Below the pieces are notes generated by a model. That model did no database searches and was not told the DNA's origin. It saw only the letters and a list, made by a program, of their open reading frames with translations. The translations under genes were made by a program, and so were the position numbers. Shown here piece by piece: positions 38,354 to 46,200 of a DNA stretch of 64,000 bases. Origin of the DNA: Embiotoca jacksoni (lineage: Eukaryota > Chordata > Actinopteri > Embiotocidae); the NCBI GenBank assembly GCA_022577435.1, contig JAKOON010000019.1, positions 2,252,259 through 2,316,258 on the forward strand. Reading direction: 5' to 3'. Every line of letters begins with the position of its first letter. Within the stretch, counting starts at the first letter, position 1.

Positions 38354-40028
38354 CCCACTCAGAGCAAAAAAACATTCCTCGAGCATCCGCACATTCACAC
38401 GTGTTTCCTGTCGGCCCACAACGCTCTCTCTGCAACGGCACAGGAAGGCAAAGCTCCATGTCAGCTTTTCCTATAGAGGAAAACCTCAGCATAGGCTCCC
38501 ATTGTTCACCCTGATACGAAGCCGTCTCACCAGGCCTTTTGTTTTTGTTATATGCCTGGTGGAAAACAGAGCTTTTTACCTAATGCCTTCACAAAGAGGT
38601 ACAGTGGACAGGTCCTATAAACACAGCTTACCAGTTGAGACACCGGGGAGCTTAGACACAATCTCTGTTTTTCATGCCGGGTGTGTTTTTGCACAACACT
38701 TTTGGTAATGGATCTTAATCCCGTCTGACCAGAAGGGACGACATCGGTGCCGGTGATGGTGTCCACCAACGCGCCCAAGACGACGGTCACCACCACGGTG
38801 GAGAGCGTCGCGTGGGTCACCACCGTCACTGTACCACCCGTCATCGCTGATACAGGTAGCCGCTTATTCACCTCTACACACACACACACACACACACACA
38901 ACCCCTTTTCCCTTTAATACACTGTAGTAACCTCATCCTTGGCGTCTTCGCATAGTGTTTACACTGATTGAGGGTTGTTCGAGATGGCTTTTGAGACTAA
39001 CTCATGCAGAACTAAAACAATTAATGATGAATGGACATTGACTGAACATGAACTCTGCTGGGAAACACAGCATTATTTTTTTCAGTGTTAACAGCAGCCA
39101 GGAAATCTGCCAAACGCTGAAGCAAAGAAATAAGATGTCTTCAATTTTGACTTGGTGCAGGCAAGGTAATGAAAAAAAGCTTTCCCTGAAATGGATGTTC
39201 GAAATCTGTGTCCCACAGATGAGCCCCGTTTGGGTGAGAATTACCCGAGCCAGACAGAGATGGCCCTCATCTACCAATCAGCCGCCTGGATCCTGGCAGG
39301 TCTCCTCTTGGCCATCATCATCTTCCTCATCGTGGCGTTACTCATCAACAAGAAAAAGAAGTGGGTGCAGATGTCCTGCTACAGCGCACCAAAGAAGGTG
39401 AGAAGTCCTCCGTTGACCCTGTAAATCAGCTCATTATTTTTTAAAGCCTTGGCTTCTGCTGCTAAAGTACACCGACTCCCTCGTCTCGATAGGTGTATGC
39501 GCGGTGTTAAACTGCAGATAAGTCAAGAGGCATTTTCCTTGATCTTCCAGTTCCTGCTTCACAACCAGTGCTAAAGCTGTCATGACTTCAGGATTAATGT
39601 AGTTTCCTTTGCCCTGTACTTTTAACTGGAACAAGGTCATGTCAGTCATAAAATCCCTGCCAGTAAATGGACTCTGTAGTGTAAAAAACCCAACGTCATT
39701 TAACAAGTGCTATATCTTTAAAAACAAGTGTAAGATAATCTGAATTGGTAAACTGTCATCATATGATAGCTATGAACTGAACGACGGCTTTCATCTAACG
39801 AAGGTTTGTGTTCTTTTGCTTTTTGCCCTGCAGACAGTGATCCTGAAGAAACACGTAAACAAGAACTCGGTGGTCTACATGGAGCCCTCCAAGGAGAACA
39901 AATTTCAGAATGTGAAGAACGACTGCGGCATCATCCACTTCTCTCCGGACATGAGCTCCTCCTGCGCGGACAAGATGAGCATCCCCAGGGCCAAGCTGAG
40001 CATGGGCAACGACTGGATGCAGCGCTAG
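11282..40028 (+). CDS. crim1: CRIM1-like transmembrane BMP regulator, 15 coding exons
   Basis: The 15 exons, listed separately, join in frame to 940 codons including the stop, a 939-residue type I membrane protein. Domains in order: signal peptide (1-21), IGFBP domain with CGCCDHC (22-99), two small Cys-rich modules (100-211), a larger Cys-rich repeat (212-292), VWC1 and VWC2 (293-420), three antistasin-like repeats (421-555), VWC3-5 (556-774), Thr-rich stalk (775-815), membrane helix (about 838-859) and cytoplasmic tail (860-939). CRIM1 proteins bind TGF-beta superfamily ligands such as BMP4/7 through the VWC modules. Identity is clear from motifs such as APGGEFYVEGETWN and VLRKGQCCPHC. Human CRIM1 (recalled, 1,036 residues) has six VWC modules, two of the larger repeats and one small module, so this may be a paralogue rather than the CRIM1 orthologue. 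Splice phase is 1 at most junctions, typical of shuffled extracellular modules. Confidence 0.93.
11580..15556 (+). other. CRIM1-like intron 1
   Basis: About 4.0 kb from GTGAGT to CCACAG. A 16-nt G run lies at 12,340-12,355. No internal exon or other gene was recognised. Confidence 0.85.
12340..12355. repeat. Poly(G) run
   Basis: Sixteen consecutive G following a short GT run; potential G-quadruplex former on the + strand. Confidence 0.9.
15557..15718 (+). CDS. crim1: CRIM1-like exon 2: small Cys-rich module A
   Basis: Acceptor CCACAG, donor GTGAGC, phases 1/1. Encodes residues 100-153 with RCPLMTGC, CVCDARHSC and DQETC. It corresponds to the segment of human CRIM1 with GCN, CEC and TIRTC motifs just after the IGFBP domain. 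Confidence 0.9.
15953..16126 (+). CDS. crim1: CRIM1-like exon 3: small Cys-rich module B
   Basis: Acceptor TTTCAG, donor GTAACC, phases 1/1, open throughout in the phase set by exon 2. Encodes residues 154-211: a basic His/Arg/Glu-rich lead, then ACMFSGCNLT, GCVCESQSC and RSQC. The Cys spacing matches exon 2, only 234 nt upstream, so the two look like tandem duplicates. The open frame runs on upstream from 15,816, but the acceptor at 15,951-15,952 is the one in phase. Confidence 0.82.
16538..16561. repeat. Poly(T) run
   Basis: Twenty-four consecutive T inside intron 3, followed by aaaacaaaaaagg. Confidence 0.95.
20436..20474. repeat. (GT)n microsatellite
   Basis: Uninterrupted GT run in intron 3. 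Confidence 0.96.
22760..22807. repeat. (CA)n microsatellite
   Basis: About 24 CA units, ending 119 nt before exon 4. Confidence 0.97.
22927..23169 (+). CDS. crim1: CRIM1-like exon 4: larger Cys-rich repeat
   Basis: Acceptor CTACAG, donor GTGATC, phases 1/1. Residues 212-292 include YTPPAGCCPSIPPQCTC and SGRPGDCCDVFVC. Human CRIM1 has two such repeats in tandem; this one resembles the first better, and no second one is seen. Confidence 0.92.
23170..26325 (+). other. CRIM1-like intron 4
   Basis: 3.2 kb with no recognised exon, gene or long repeat. It was searched for a second CCP..C.C type Cys repeat without success. Confidence 0.8.
26326..26505 (+). CDS. crim1: CRIM1-like exon 5: VWC domain 1
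   Basis: Acceptor CCTTAG, donor GTACAC, phases 1/1. Residues 293-352: CVHNGKEFSEGEVYRMDPC, CQCRGG and PEGECCPVC, a canonical chordin-type VWC module. Confidence 0.95.
   Translation, partial: SLPSAFTMERSSPRERCTAWTPAGCVSAGEESPSAPRQSVPSWIVKTSTFLRASVAPSA
26506..28787 (+). other. CRIM1-like intron 5
   Basis: 2.3 kb; an A run near 27,323-27,339 is the only simple repeat. Nothing coding recognised. Confidence 0.8.
28788..28991 (+). CDS. crim1: CRIM1-like exon 6: VWC domain 2
   Basis: Acceptor CCTCAG, donor GTATCG, phases 1/1. Residues 353-420 with QWKEDDCTFCQCVDGEPHC and VKIPGECCPFC, very close to human CRIM1 VWC2 as recalled. Confidence 0.95.
28992..29800 (+). other. CRIM1-like intron 6
   Basis: 0.8 kb; contains a T run near 29,280-29,296 and a long (GT)n tract at 29,379-29,440. 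Confidence 0.85.
29379..29440. repeat. (GT)n microsatellite
   Basis: About 31 uninterrupted GT units in intron 6. Confidence 0.97.
29801..29929 (+). CDS. crim1: CRIM1-like exon 7: antistasin-like repeat 1
   Basis: Acceptor CTCCAG, donor GTAAGT, phases 1/1. Residues 421-463: CPPLENCSLSGNDCPYGF followed by DRNGCLLCQC, the antistasin signature of human CRIM1 at the same place. Confidence 0.94.
30246..30399 (+). CDS. crim1: CRIM1-like exon 8: antistasin-like repeat 2 and start of 3
   Basis: Acceptor TTTCAG, donor GTAAGT, phases 1/2. Residues about 464-514 with YCSLQCPMGYERDDFGC, CDVCEC and the start of the next repeat, CRPLTCTKTCPYGY. Intron 7 (29,930-30,245) is by chance open in this exon's frame, but not in the frame of exon 7. 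Confidence 0.93.
30400..32834 (+). other. CRIM1-like intron 8
   Basis: 2.4 kb. Contains a 75-nt (GT)n tract and, at 31,140-31,772, an open frame of about 210 codons with no recognisable similarity. Confidence 0.8.
30828..30902. repeat. (GT)n microsatellite
   Basis: About 37 units, the longest dinucleotide tract in the window. Confidence 0.97.
32835..32956 (+). CDS. crim1: CRIM1-like exon 9: antistasin-like repeat 3 end and repeat 4
   Basis: Acceptor CCGTAG, donor GTAACT, phases 2/1. RNKHGCEMCRC completes the preceding repeat; CDKHCSNGYRQNRKGCSIC is the next. Human CRIM1 has KNKHGCDICRC here (recalled). Confidence 0.94.
32957..34944 (+). other. CRIM1-like intron 9
   Basis: 2.0 kb, containing a TTAA-flanked MITE in its first 350 nt. 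Nothing else recognised. Confidence 0.8.
32995..33290. mobile_element. TTAA-flanked MITE (piggyBac-type target)
   Basis: TTAA at 32,995 and at 33,287 bracket a 288-nt non-coding element. The ends are inverted: ttaaaggggagctt on the left, and the reverse complement of the right end reads ttaaaggggcactcc. A TTAA target duplication is characteristic of piggyBac-family transposons; the autonomous source is not in the window. Confidence 0.72.
34945..35163 (+). CDS. crim1: CRIM1-like exon 10: VWC domain 3
   Basis: Acceptor TCTCTAG, donor GTAAGT, phases 1/1. Residues about 556-628: short Ser/Thr/Pro linker, then GWHDGCRDCYCHSGREMC and LDQCCPTC. Confidence 0.95.
35164..36429 (+). other. CRIM1-like intron 10
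   Basis: 1.27 kb, no exon, gene or long repeat recognised. Confidence 0.8.
36430..36645 (+). CDS. crim1: CRIM1-like exon 11: VWC domain 4
   Basis: Acceptor TGTAG, donor GTAATT, phases 1/1. Residues about 629-700: CRAPGGEFYVEGETWNLDEC, GRVLCDTEVCPPALC, DTCCHAC. One of the best conserved modules against human CRIM1. Confidence 0.95.
36646..37694 (+). other. CRIM1-like intron 11
   Basis: 1.05 kb; a short (CAG)7-8 run lies near 36,870-36,893. No gene recognised. Confidence 0.8.
37695..37916 (+). CDS. crim1: CRIM1-like exon 12: VWC domain 5
   Basis: Acceptor CCGTAG, donor GTGAGT, phases 1/1. Residues about 701-774: SWKANACTSCTCNNGTIQC and PVLRKGQCCPHC. This is the last VWC module visible; human CRIM1 has a sixth. 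Confidence 0.95.
37917..38732 (+). other. CRIM1-like intron 12
   Basis: 0.8 kb with a (CA)n tract at 38,314-38,351. It was read in all frames for a sixth VWC exon (C..W..D.C..C.C and CCP.C) and none was found. Confidence 0.8.
38314..38351. repeat. (CA)n microsatellite
   Basis: About 19 CA units in intron 12. Confidence 0.96.
38733..38855 (+). CDS. crim1: CRIM1-like exon 13: Thr-rich stalk
   Basis: Acceptor GACCAG, donor GTAGCC, phases 1/1. Its 41 residues are dominated by Thr and Val with no Cys (TTSVPVMVSTNAPK, TTVTTTVESVAWVTTVTV), a likely O-glycosylated extracellular stalk. It sits where human CRIM1 has VWC6 and its juxtamembrane region. Confidence 0.78.
38856..39218 (+). other. CRIM1-like intron 13
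   Basis: 363 nt, GTAGCC to CCACAG, with the (CA)n tract near its 5' end; otherwise nothing recognised. Confidence 0.8.
38876..38901. repeat. (CA)n microsatellite
   Basis: About 13 CA units starting 21 nt after the exon 13 donor. Confidence 0.95.
39219..39397 (+). CDS. crim1: CRIM1-like exon 14: transmembrane segment
   Basis: Acceptor CCACAG, donor GTGAGA, phases 1/0. The hydrophobic helix (AAWILAGLLLAIIIFLIVAL, about residues 837-856 and a few more) is followed by a positive stop-transfer run INKKKKWVQMSCY. Human CRIM1 has INQKKQWIPLLCWY at the same spot (recalled), supporting homology through the membrane boundary. Confidence 0.93.
39398..39833 (+). other. CRIM1-like intron 14
   Basis: 436 nt, phase 0, GTGAGA to CTGCAG. 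Nothing else recognised. Confidence 0.8.
39834..40028 (+). CDS. crim1: CRIM1-like exon 15: cytoplasmic tail
   Basis: Acceptor CCTGCAG, phase 0; stop TAG at 40,026. Sixty-four residues containing LKKHVNKNSVVYMEPSKENK and ending GNDWMQR. The tail does not resemble the human CRIM1 C-terminus as I recall it, which ends DNFYQTV. Confidence 0.92.
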   Translation, partial: TVILKKHVNKNSVVYMEPSKENKFQNVKNDCGIIHFSPDMSSSCADKMSIPRAKLSMGNDWMQR

Positions 40029-40029
40029 A

Positions 40030-40046
40030 CCCCCCCCCCCCCCCCC
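40030..40046. repeat. Poly(C) run just after the stop codon
   Basis: Seventeen consecutive C beginning 2 nt after the TAG, then a further C-rich stretch to about 40,063. Confidence 0.95.
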
Positions 40047-42251
40047 ACCCCCCGCCCACCCTCCACAACCCCCGTCACACTCTGCACATCAGAGCTGTCC
40101 AGCACCTCCCACTCTCGCCTGCTGTATCCAAGGTGGTTCGCGTGCACACACCTTGGGCGCTGCCTTCTTCCCACCCTTTTCTTTGTGTGACAGTAAAACC
40201 GAGGATGCTCTACAGGAGACAAAGCAAGTGACCACTGTTTCTTTCATTATGTGTCCACATTCTTCTGTATTTGGATGTCATGAGGAGCGACACGCTGGGA
40301 GGTGGAGGTGGATGGACATGTAAAAGGACTCAGCCACTCTGGGCTCTGCTTTAAAACAGAGAAGGAGGCAGCCAGAGAGGCTCCTCTGTCAGAATCAGAC
40401 TTAGACTGTGAACACTGTAATATTACTGCTTATTATTGCCTCTTTTAAAACTGGAACTTTGGGGCAATAAGAGAGGCATAAAAAGCTTTAGGCCAGGGGT
40501 TTGGGGCTGTAGTTGTGGCGTGGAGGATGCTGTCCTCCTAAGTGCAGCAGTGCTTCATGGAAGTTAATCATTGTCATCAGCAGGGAGGCCAAAGGAACTG
40601 TTAATGCAGTCGGATCCAATTGGGTTGTGCAGCCAAAATCATAGCAAGTCAGCAGGCTTTATATAAACCCCCAGATCCAAACCCCTGCTTTAGAATGTGT
40701 GCTTTCCAACTTAGTTTTTTTGTATATTTCTACAGTATTTGTACTAGATGTAGTGTTGTTCTTGGCCACCTCTTGTTTTTATTATGGGTGTCTCTGTGGG
40801 GCCAGATTGAAACATTTTTTAAGTCCAGTCTAAACATTCCCCCCCTTTCTCATCCAGTACAGGAAGGACACGCTTCCCAAATGATAGCATTGCATCTGCC
40901 TTCAAATGACCCAAATCATTCCATTTAAAAAAACAAATCTCCAACAACAAACCGCATTTCTATTAAATTAAATACGTGACATCACTCTTGAAACTCCTGC
41001 ACAATACAGGAGCCAATAGTCATCATCTTTCCACACAACCTCCTCGTGAGTTTGCCTCCTTCAAAAAGGAAGGCACCACTTGGTTGTAATTCCTCTAAAA
41101 GAAAAAGAAAAAAAATATCTTATGTTCATCTAGGTAGAATGTCATTTTATTGACTGGAGGAGACAAAATGGTGCCAGACGCTTCATCTGGACCTCGGGAA
41201 TGTCCTTTACAGCATGCCTCACTTCATAGCTTCATTCACAGCTGTGTGTGTGAGGAGCTACTGTTCACACATGCCAGCGATGGTTAGCAACGGCTCCTTT
41301 CAAAGCCTTAATTCTATAGCCTTAATGCATTTTCTTTGTGAATATCTTGTTTTCGTTTAATAACCGTCAGCCCATATCAAGAAAAAAAGAAAAAAGAAAA
41401 CAGGTCACCCATTATCGAGATGAAACGGATTGTGTTGTGCAGTTATGGTTCTCGTCAGCTCTTCACTCACTAGTGAATGACGTGTTGTGCAGACATGAAG
41501 GGAGCTCGCTAACACCTGTACATAATGGTACACATTACAACATCGGAGCGTGTTAAGGACACGTAGCACTTTTCTTTGGAGCCAGTGTTTTAGAAAAAAA
41601 AAACACCCTGCAGGATTCCTGGAGGGATAAAGACCCTAATCAGGGATTTGATAGGCATATTAAGCACACAGAGATGTGAAAACCACTCGAGTGAACACGC
41701 TGTTGCAGCAAGAGGCTCCGTACCAGTCTGATCAGTCTGGGAAGGACCGAATCCCAGAAGCATTACGAAACAAAATGCAGTTTCAAAAGGAAAATGTTTT
41801 GGTTGCCAATATCTCAATACAAAGATGATTTTGATGCCAAAATTGGTTAGAGACCAATTTCTATTGAAGTGTTTTAGTAACTCGTTGTATCTGTTTGAAT
41901 CCTGACTATGTGCTTTAAAATGAAGAGGCGACTGTAAAAGCTTACACAATTCTTTGTTCTTCTAAGTGTAAAAAAGTAGTTTAAATAAGTAGGACAGAAG
42001 AGTACCTTATTTATTTTTTCACATAGCTTTATTTATTAATACTAAACTATAGTTTGAGATTTTTCTTTTTCTTTTTTTTTTTTTTTTGGGGGGGGGGAAA
42101 TGAACTTTTAGTAGCCAAAGCTGCTGTACATTGTAGACCATTTACCATTTCTATCTGCTATATTCTATACAACCTTATTTATTTCACTGTTGCAAATCTT
42201 GTAAATATGTTTCCTAGATGACAAACTGTAACATTTACACTTATTTTGAAA

Positions 42252-42257
42252 AATAAA
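42252..42257 (+). terminator. Candidate poly(A) signal of the CRIM1-like gene
   Basis: AATAAA at the end of an AT-rich 3'UTR. More plus-strand AATAAA hexamers occur at about 42,592, 42,694, 42,731 and 42,874, so alternative ends are possible. Confidence 0.55.
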
Positions 42258-42275
42258 TGTGTGAACCAAAGTGAC

Positions 42276-42984
42276 CGAAGATACTTAAACTGCGCTGAAG
42301 GGAAAAACTCCCCAAAGTGCAGTTATGTCACCCATGATGGTATCAGTTGGTGGTTTTTGCTTCACATGCACATCTGGTCCTGGACTTGTGCTCCAAATGG
42401 GAATTTGTTTTCTTTTAGTTTCTTTTAAATCTGATCGTTTCTCTCGCTCTACCACGGTCGTTCTCTTATCTCGGTAGCACAAGCAGATGTGGTTAGCGGG
42501 GATGGGTTGTGTCAGAAGGGGGGAGGAGGGGCCTCTGAGATTTGAGTACCCGCAAAAAAAAGCAAGACGACCTCTCATCCATCCAATGGGCTAATAAAAC
42601 ACCGGAAAACACAAAGACATGCCGGCCAGAGCTAGAAACCTGAATAATCCTGAGAAGAGAGAGCTGTTGTTTTGACTTGTCCGGCAAAGCTTGCTAATAA
42701 ATTTCAAGGTGAGGAAGCTTCTCCGGAAGGATCAATAAAGCAAACAGTCAGGTCGGTTTCCCAGGCCTTGAATATGTCAAACACTGACAAACGCACAGCT
42801 TTCAAAAGTTGCGCAACTTGAACTTCAAGATATTTTCACAGCTCCTCAAAACGTTTCCAATTTCTGTCTGAGCAATAAAAAAAAAATAAAAAAAAAACAA
42901 GTATCAGTTTCAAGAAGGTTTAGAAGTAGCTTATGAGGTAATACTTCATATTTAACAGGCTGAAGAGACACCAAGTCACAGCAT
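42276..42984. other. Interval between the convergent gene ends
   Basis: About 0.7 kb between the inferred 3' ends of the CRIM1-like gene and eif2ak4. No coding sequence recognised; several AATAAA motifs lie on the + strand. Confidence 0.6.
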
Positions 42985-43229
42985 GTGGGAAAGAAAAGGG
43001 ATTTATTCCTTCTATCAATGCAGATGCTAATTAGAAATGTAAAATTCAACATGGTCAAAGAAAATCACTTGTGTCTTTGGGGCTCACGCTTTCCAACAGG
43101 AAAAGGCATGAATCTCTCAACCTTGAAGCAGATTCTGTAGGTCCCAGGCTTAAAAAAATAACAGTCTGTGAGTCTACTGAGCCTCAAGCAAAGTGGAGCA
43201 TCTCCCAGGCCAGCGGGATCCATTGGTTT
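42985..43229 (-). other. eif2ak4 3'UTR (inferred)
   Basis: From the TGA at 43,230-43,232 to just past the AATAAA at 43,002-43,007 on the - strand. The limit rests on the signal alone. Confidence 0.5.
43002..43007 (-). terminator. Candidate poly(A) signal of eif2ak4
   Basis: TTTATT on the + strand, that is AATAAA on the - strand, about 223 nt after the eif2ak4 stop codon. It would give a short 3'UTR. Confidence 0.5.
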
Positions 43230-43287
43230 TCACAGCAGGATCTTGTAGTAGTCGTCCTTATAGCTGTACAAGACCACTACACCCACC
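43230..43287 (-). CDS. eif2ak4: eif2ak4 exon 39: C-terminus and stop
   Basis: Acceptor TTCCAG, phase 2. VGVVVLYSYKDDYYKILL then TGA; human ends VSVLFLYSYRDDYYRILF. This fixes the gene's 3' coding end. Confidence 0.96.
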
Positions 43288-46200
43288 CTGGAAGAGGAAG
43301 GCATTTGTCTGTTAGAAAATCGAAAGGAATCTCAAAAACAAAACATTATTGTGGACTTTCAAATGAAACATCTCAAAATCAGGATATTTAGCCAAGAGGG
43401 TTTCCAGGAACTTAAGATTTCTGTAGATCAAGATCAAGCCGGTGCTGTTGAAGTAACAAGAGGCAGCGTAACAGAGCTGCAGCACTCGTAGTAGAGATCA
43501 AGATCACTGAAATACCTCACATGTAAAATCACTCTACAACTACTAATACTACATATATTTTACAACCAAAACAAACTAATGACATCACCGTCACACAGAA
43601 AACGTTACCATGTTAACACCCTCAGATAAAATACCTGCTAAACATCAGCATAGTCATTGTGAGGAAGTCCGCATATAAACACGATCACTGAGTTCAACCC
43701 GAGCTGCCAGCATGGCTGTGGACTTGAAACGGGCTTCATTTCATGCAGGTCTCGCCCGCAGTAGTTTTGGCTCAAATGAAAGGTCAGCGCCTGCAAAGCC
43801 CCCTGGGATACGTTTTGTTTACGGTCCCGCTGGAGCCAGGTGACTGCTGCATTTGCCCTTTACCCCACTCATCTGGCCTCAGTTGGCTGTGCAACACGAA
43901 AAAAAAGTAAACTAAAAAGAATAAAAACACATGCTGAATATATCTGTTGTTGCCTCTGTGATGTTCGTTTATCAGTCAAGTCTTTTTTAGCCCCTAAATG
44001 GCGAATTAAACACAAAGCAGAGACAGGAAATTAAAACCAACTGTTCTGGAGAGGCAAACGGGAAGCCAGAAAAAAGAGGCTTTGATTTTACTTGTTACCA
44101 TCTCATTCATGAAAGAGAAAATCCGCTGAATCCCTCACAGAGTTGCTCTGTATGGCCACTCAAACACAGAGGATTTAGCCCGGGCCTTGAAAAGAACTTC
44201 TGCTTAGGAGCTTGGGAATATTAACCATTCCATCTAGAATCGCAATCTCAGTGTCAATCAAGTTGGGTGTTAAGAGCCAGACACCAGAGGACCAAACAAG
44301 GCAAATCCTCCTCCAGATTTCGCCTCAGAAAAATGGGATCAGCTGAGGATTTGATGTTCTGCAAGGCAGCAGTTATCTGTCTAACAACTCCCTTTGAAGG
44401 ACCGACTGTCACCGTTACAGCTGGAGCGCGTCGGCCCGGCCGGAGCTTTGGAGTGGCAGCTGCCTGTAAAGGAGGTCTGCCCTGTAGCCTCTTATTTCGT
44501 TTTTAACATGGTCTTTAACATATTTCACTGTTTGCCTCAGGTTTCATTTTAAGAAAAAGTTAGTTGTGTATGGAAACGTGTGGGAGTGAGCCAAGAGAAC
44601 ATTTTTGTTTTTTAGTGAAAAGACTCAACAACTATTAAATGAATGAATGAATCGTCACAAAAGTTGGTACATAATATAATTTTTCTCTACTGGTGCTCAC
44701 ATGATTAAAAAAGATGGCAAACATTAGATCTGCTGAACATCTGAACTTAGAATTTAGCTGACTAAGTTAGTTTAAAGTTGGCATATTAACACTAATTTCA
44801 TAAACTGAATACAGTTAACATTACATTTATATATATTATATAACATGTATATTCTTACATTATCACTATTATTACTAAATGAGATAATTGTTAGCTACAC
44901 TTCTCAGGAAGAAACTAAATGTTGATAAAGCTGATAACGTGAAACTTTAAAGTTAAACAAACCCCCCCGACTTCCACCCGCGCACCTTTTTGTAATCTTG
45001 AAGTGGTGGATCTCGTCGCAGATGGACTTCAGGTAGCGCTGTTTGGGGAGATGAGACAGCAGAGTCTTCACGCTGCTGTTGAACTGCTCTTCACTCTCAA
45101 ACTGGAACAAAACAACGAGAGCGGGAGTTCAAGCGAGAGTACGATGGCGAGGTCACAGAAAAACAAAAACAAAAGCAAAGCCTGGAACAGATTTATTTTT
45201 TACAATACCAACAAAAAGCCTCAATGAGTGTCGTGTTCTTCGTGTTTGTTAACAGGCTTCAGAATCAAAAAGCAGACAGTGTTTTTCAGGCATGAATGAT
45301 GTTTTTCATCTGCAGTATATTTTTGCATGTCAAGTGCAGCGAAGCCACAAAGCAGCACAGGGTTTATAGATCTCTCTGGTTTCTGGTGTGACGTCGGGGT
45401 AATTTGCCATATTTAAAACAGGCCCTTCCTGCCAGCCTGATTATACACACTGTGAATTGTCTCGGCTTTTATATACTGAATGTGTTTGTCTTTGACATTG
45501 TATAGGTGGCCCATTCATTTACAGTGAAGGCCTTTGCTTATATAACAGCGGTGTTAAGAGCATTTTCCAGCTTTTTTCATGTTTCTTCGTAATATAATTT
45601 GTTTTTTTTTTAATCCTCGATGAAGTGAACCTGGAATTTTATGAGCAAAGTCTCGGTAAGAAGTTTGGAATGTGAATATAAACACCTCCTAAGAGCGTTT
45701 TGTTAACCGAGGTGCACGTGTGTCACAAAATGAGCCTTGTTAAAGGAGTGCGAAGACTCTCGGGTCTCCCTGGCCGTGGAAAAGGGAAGGGGTGTTCCCT
45801 CACTGCACTCCTCATCACACAGGACTGTAAGGAAGGAGCCGGGATCCCCTCTTCCTGTCTGGGATCTTGACCTCCACCGGCTGTTCTTTTCCACTCCTCC
45901 TCCCCCCCCCTCTCCACCTTCATTGGGACGCAGCCTTTTATTAACTCTGCCGTGTTTTTGAAGGAGCTTGTAGCTTGAACGAACCTCCAGAGACAGGAAG
46001 TTGATCAGTGTTTCCTTCTGCAGGTCTACCTGTGGATCAAAAACAAGCAGAGCTGCACAACAGAGTCTGCAACAATTCAACAGGCTGCACACATTTTGAC
46101 AAGCAAGTCAAATACCGCATTCAATGTCGAGGCAAACATATGAACCGTTGGACCTGCTGCCCAACAGGTTGTGTAATTCTTCTATCATAAGATGGTCTAA

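Larger units (their letters stand above)
40029..42275 (+). other. CRIM1-like 3'UTR
   Basis: From the stop codon to shortly after the AATAAA at 42,252-42,257. It opens with a 17-nt C run and contains A- and T-runs near 41,101-41,114 and 42,070-42,087. The end is inferred from the signal only; earlier or later sites are possible. Confidence 0.6.
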
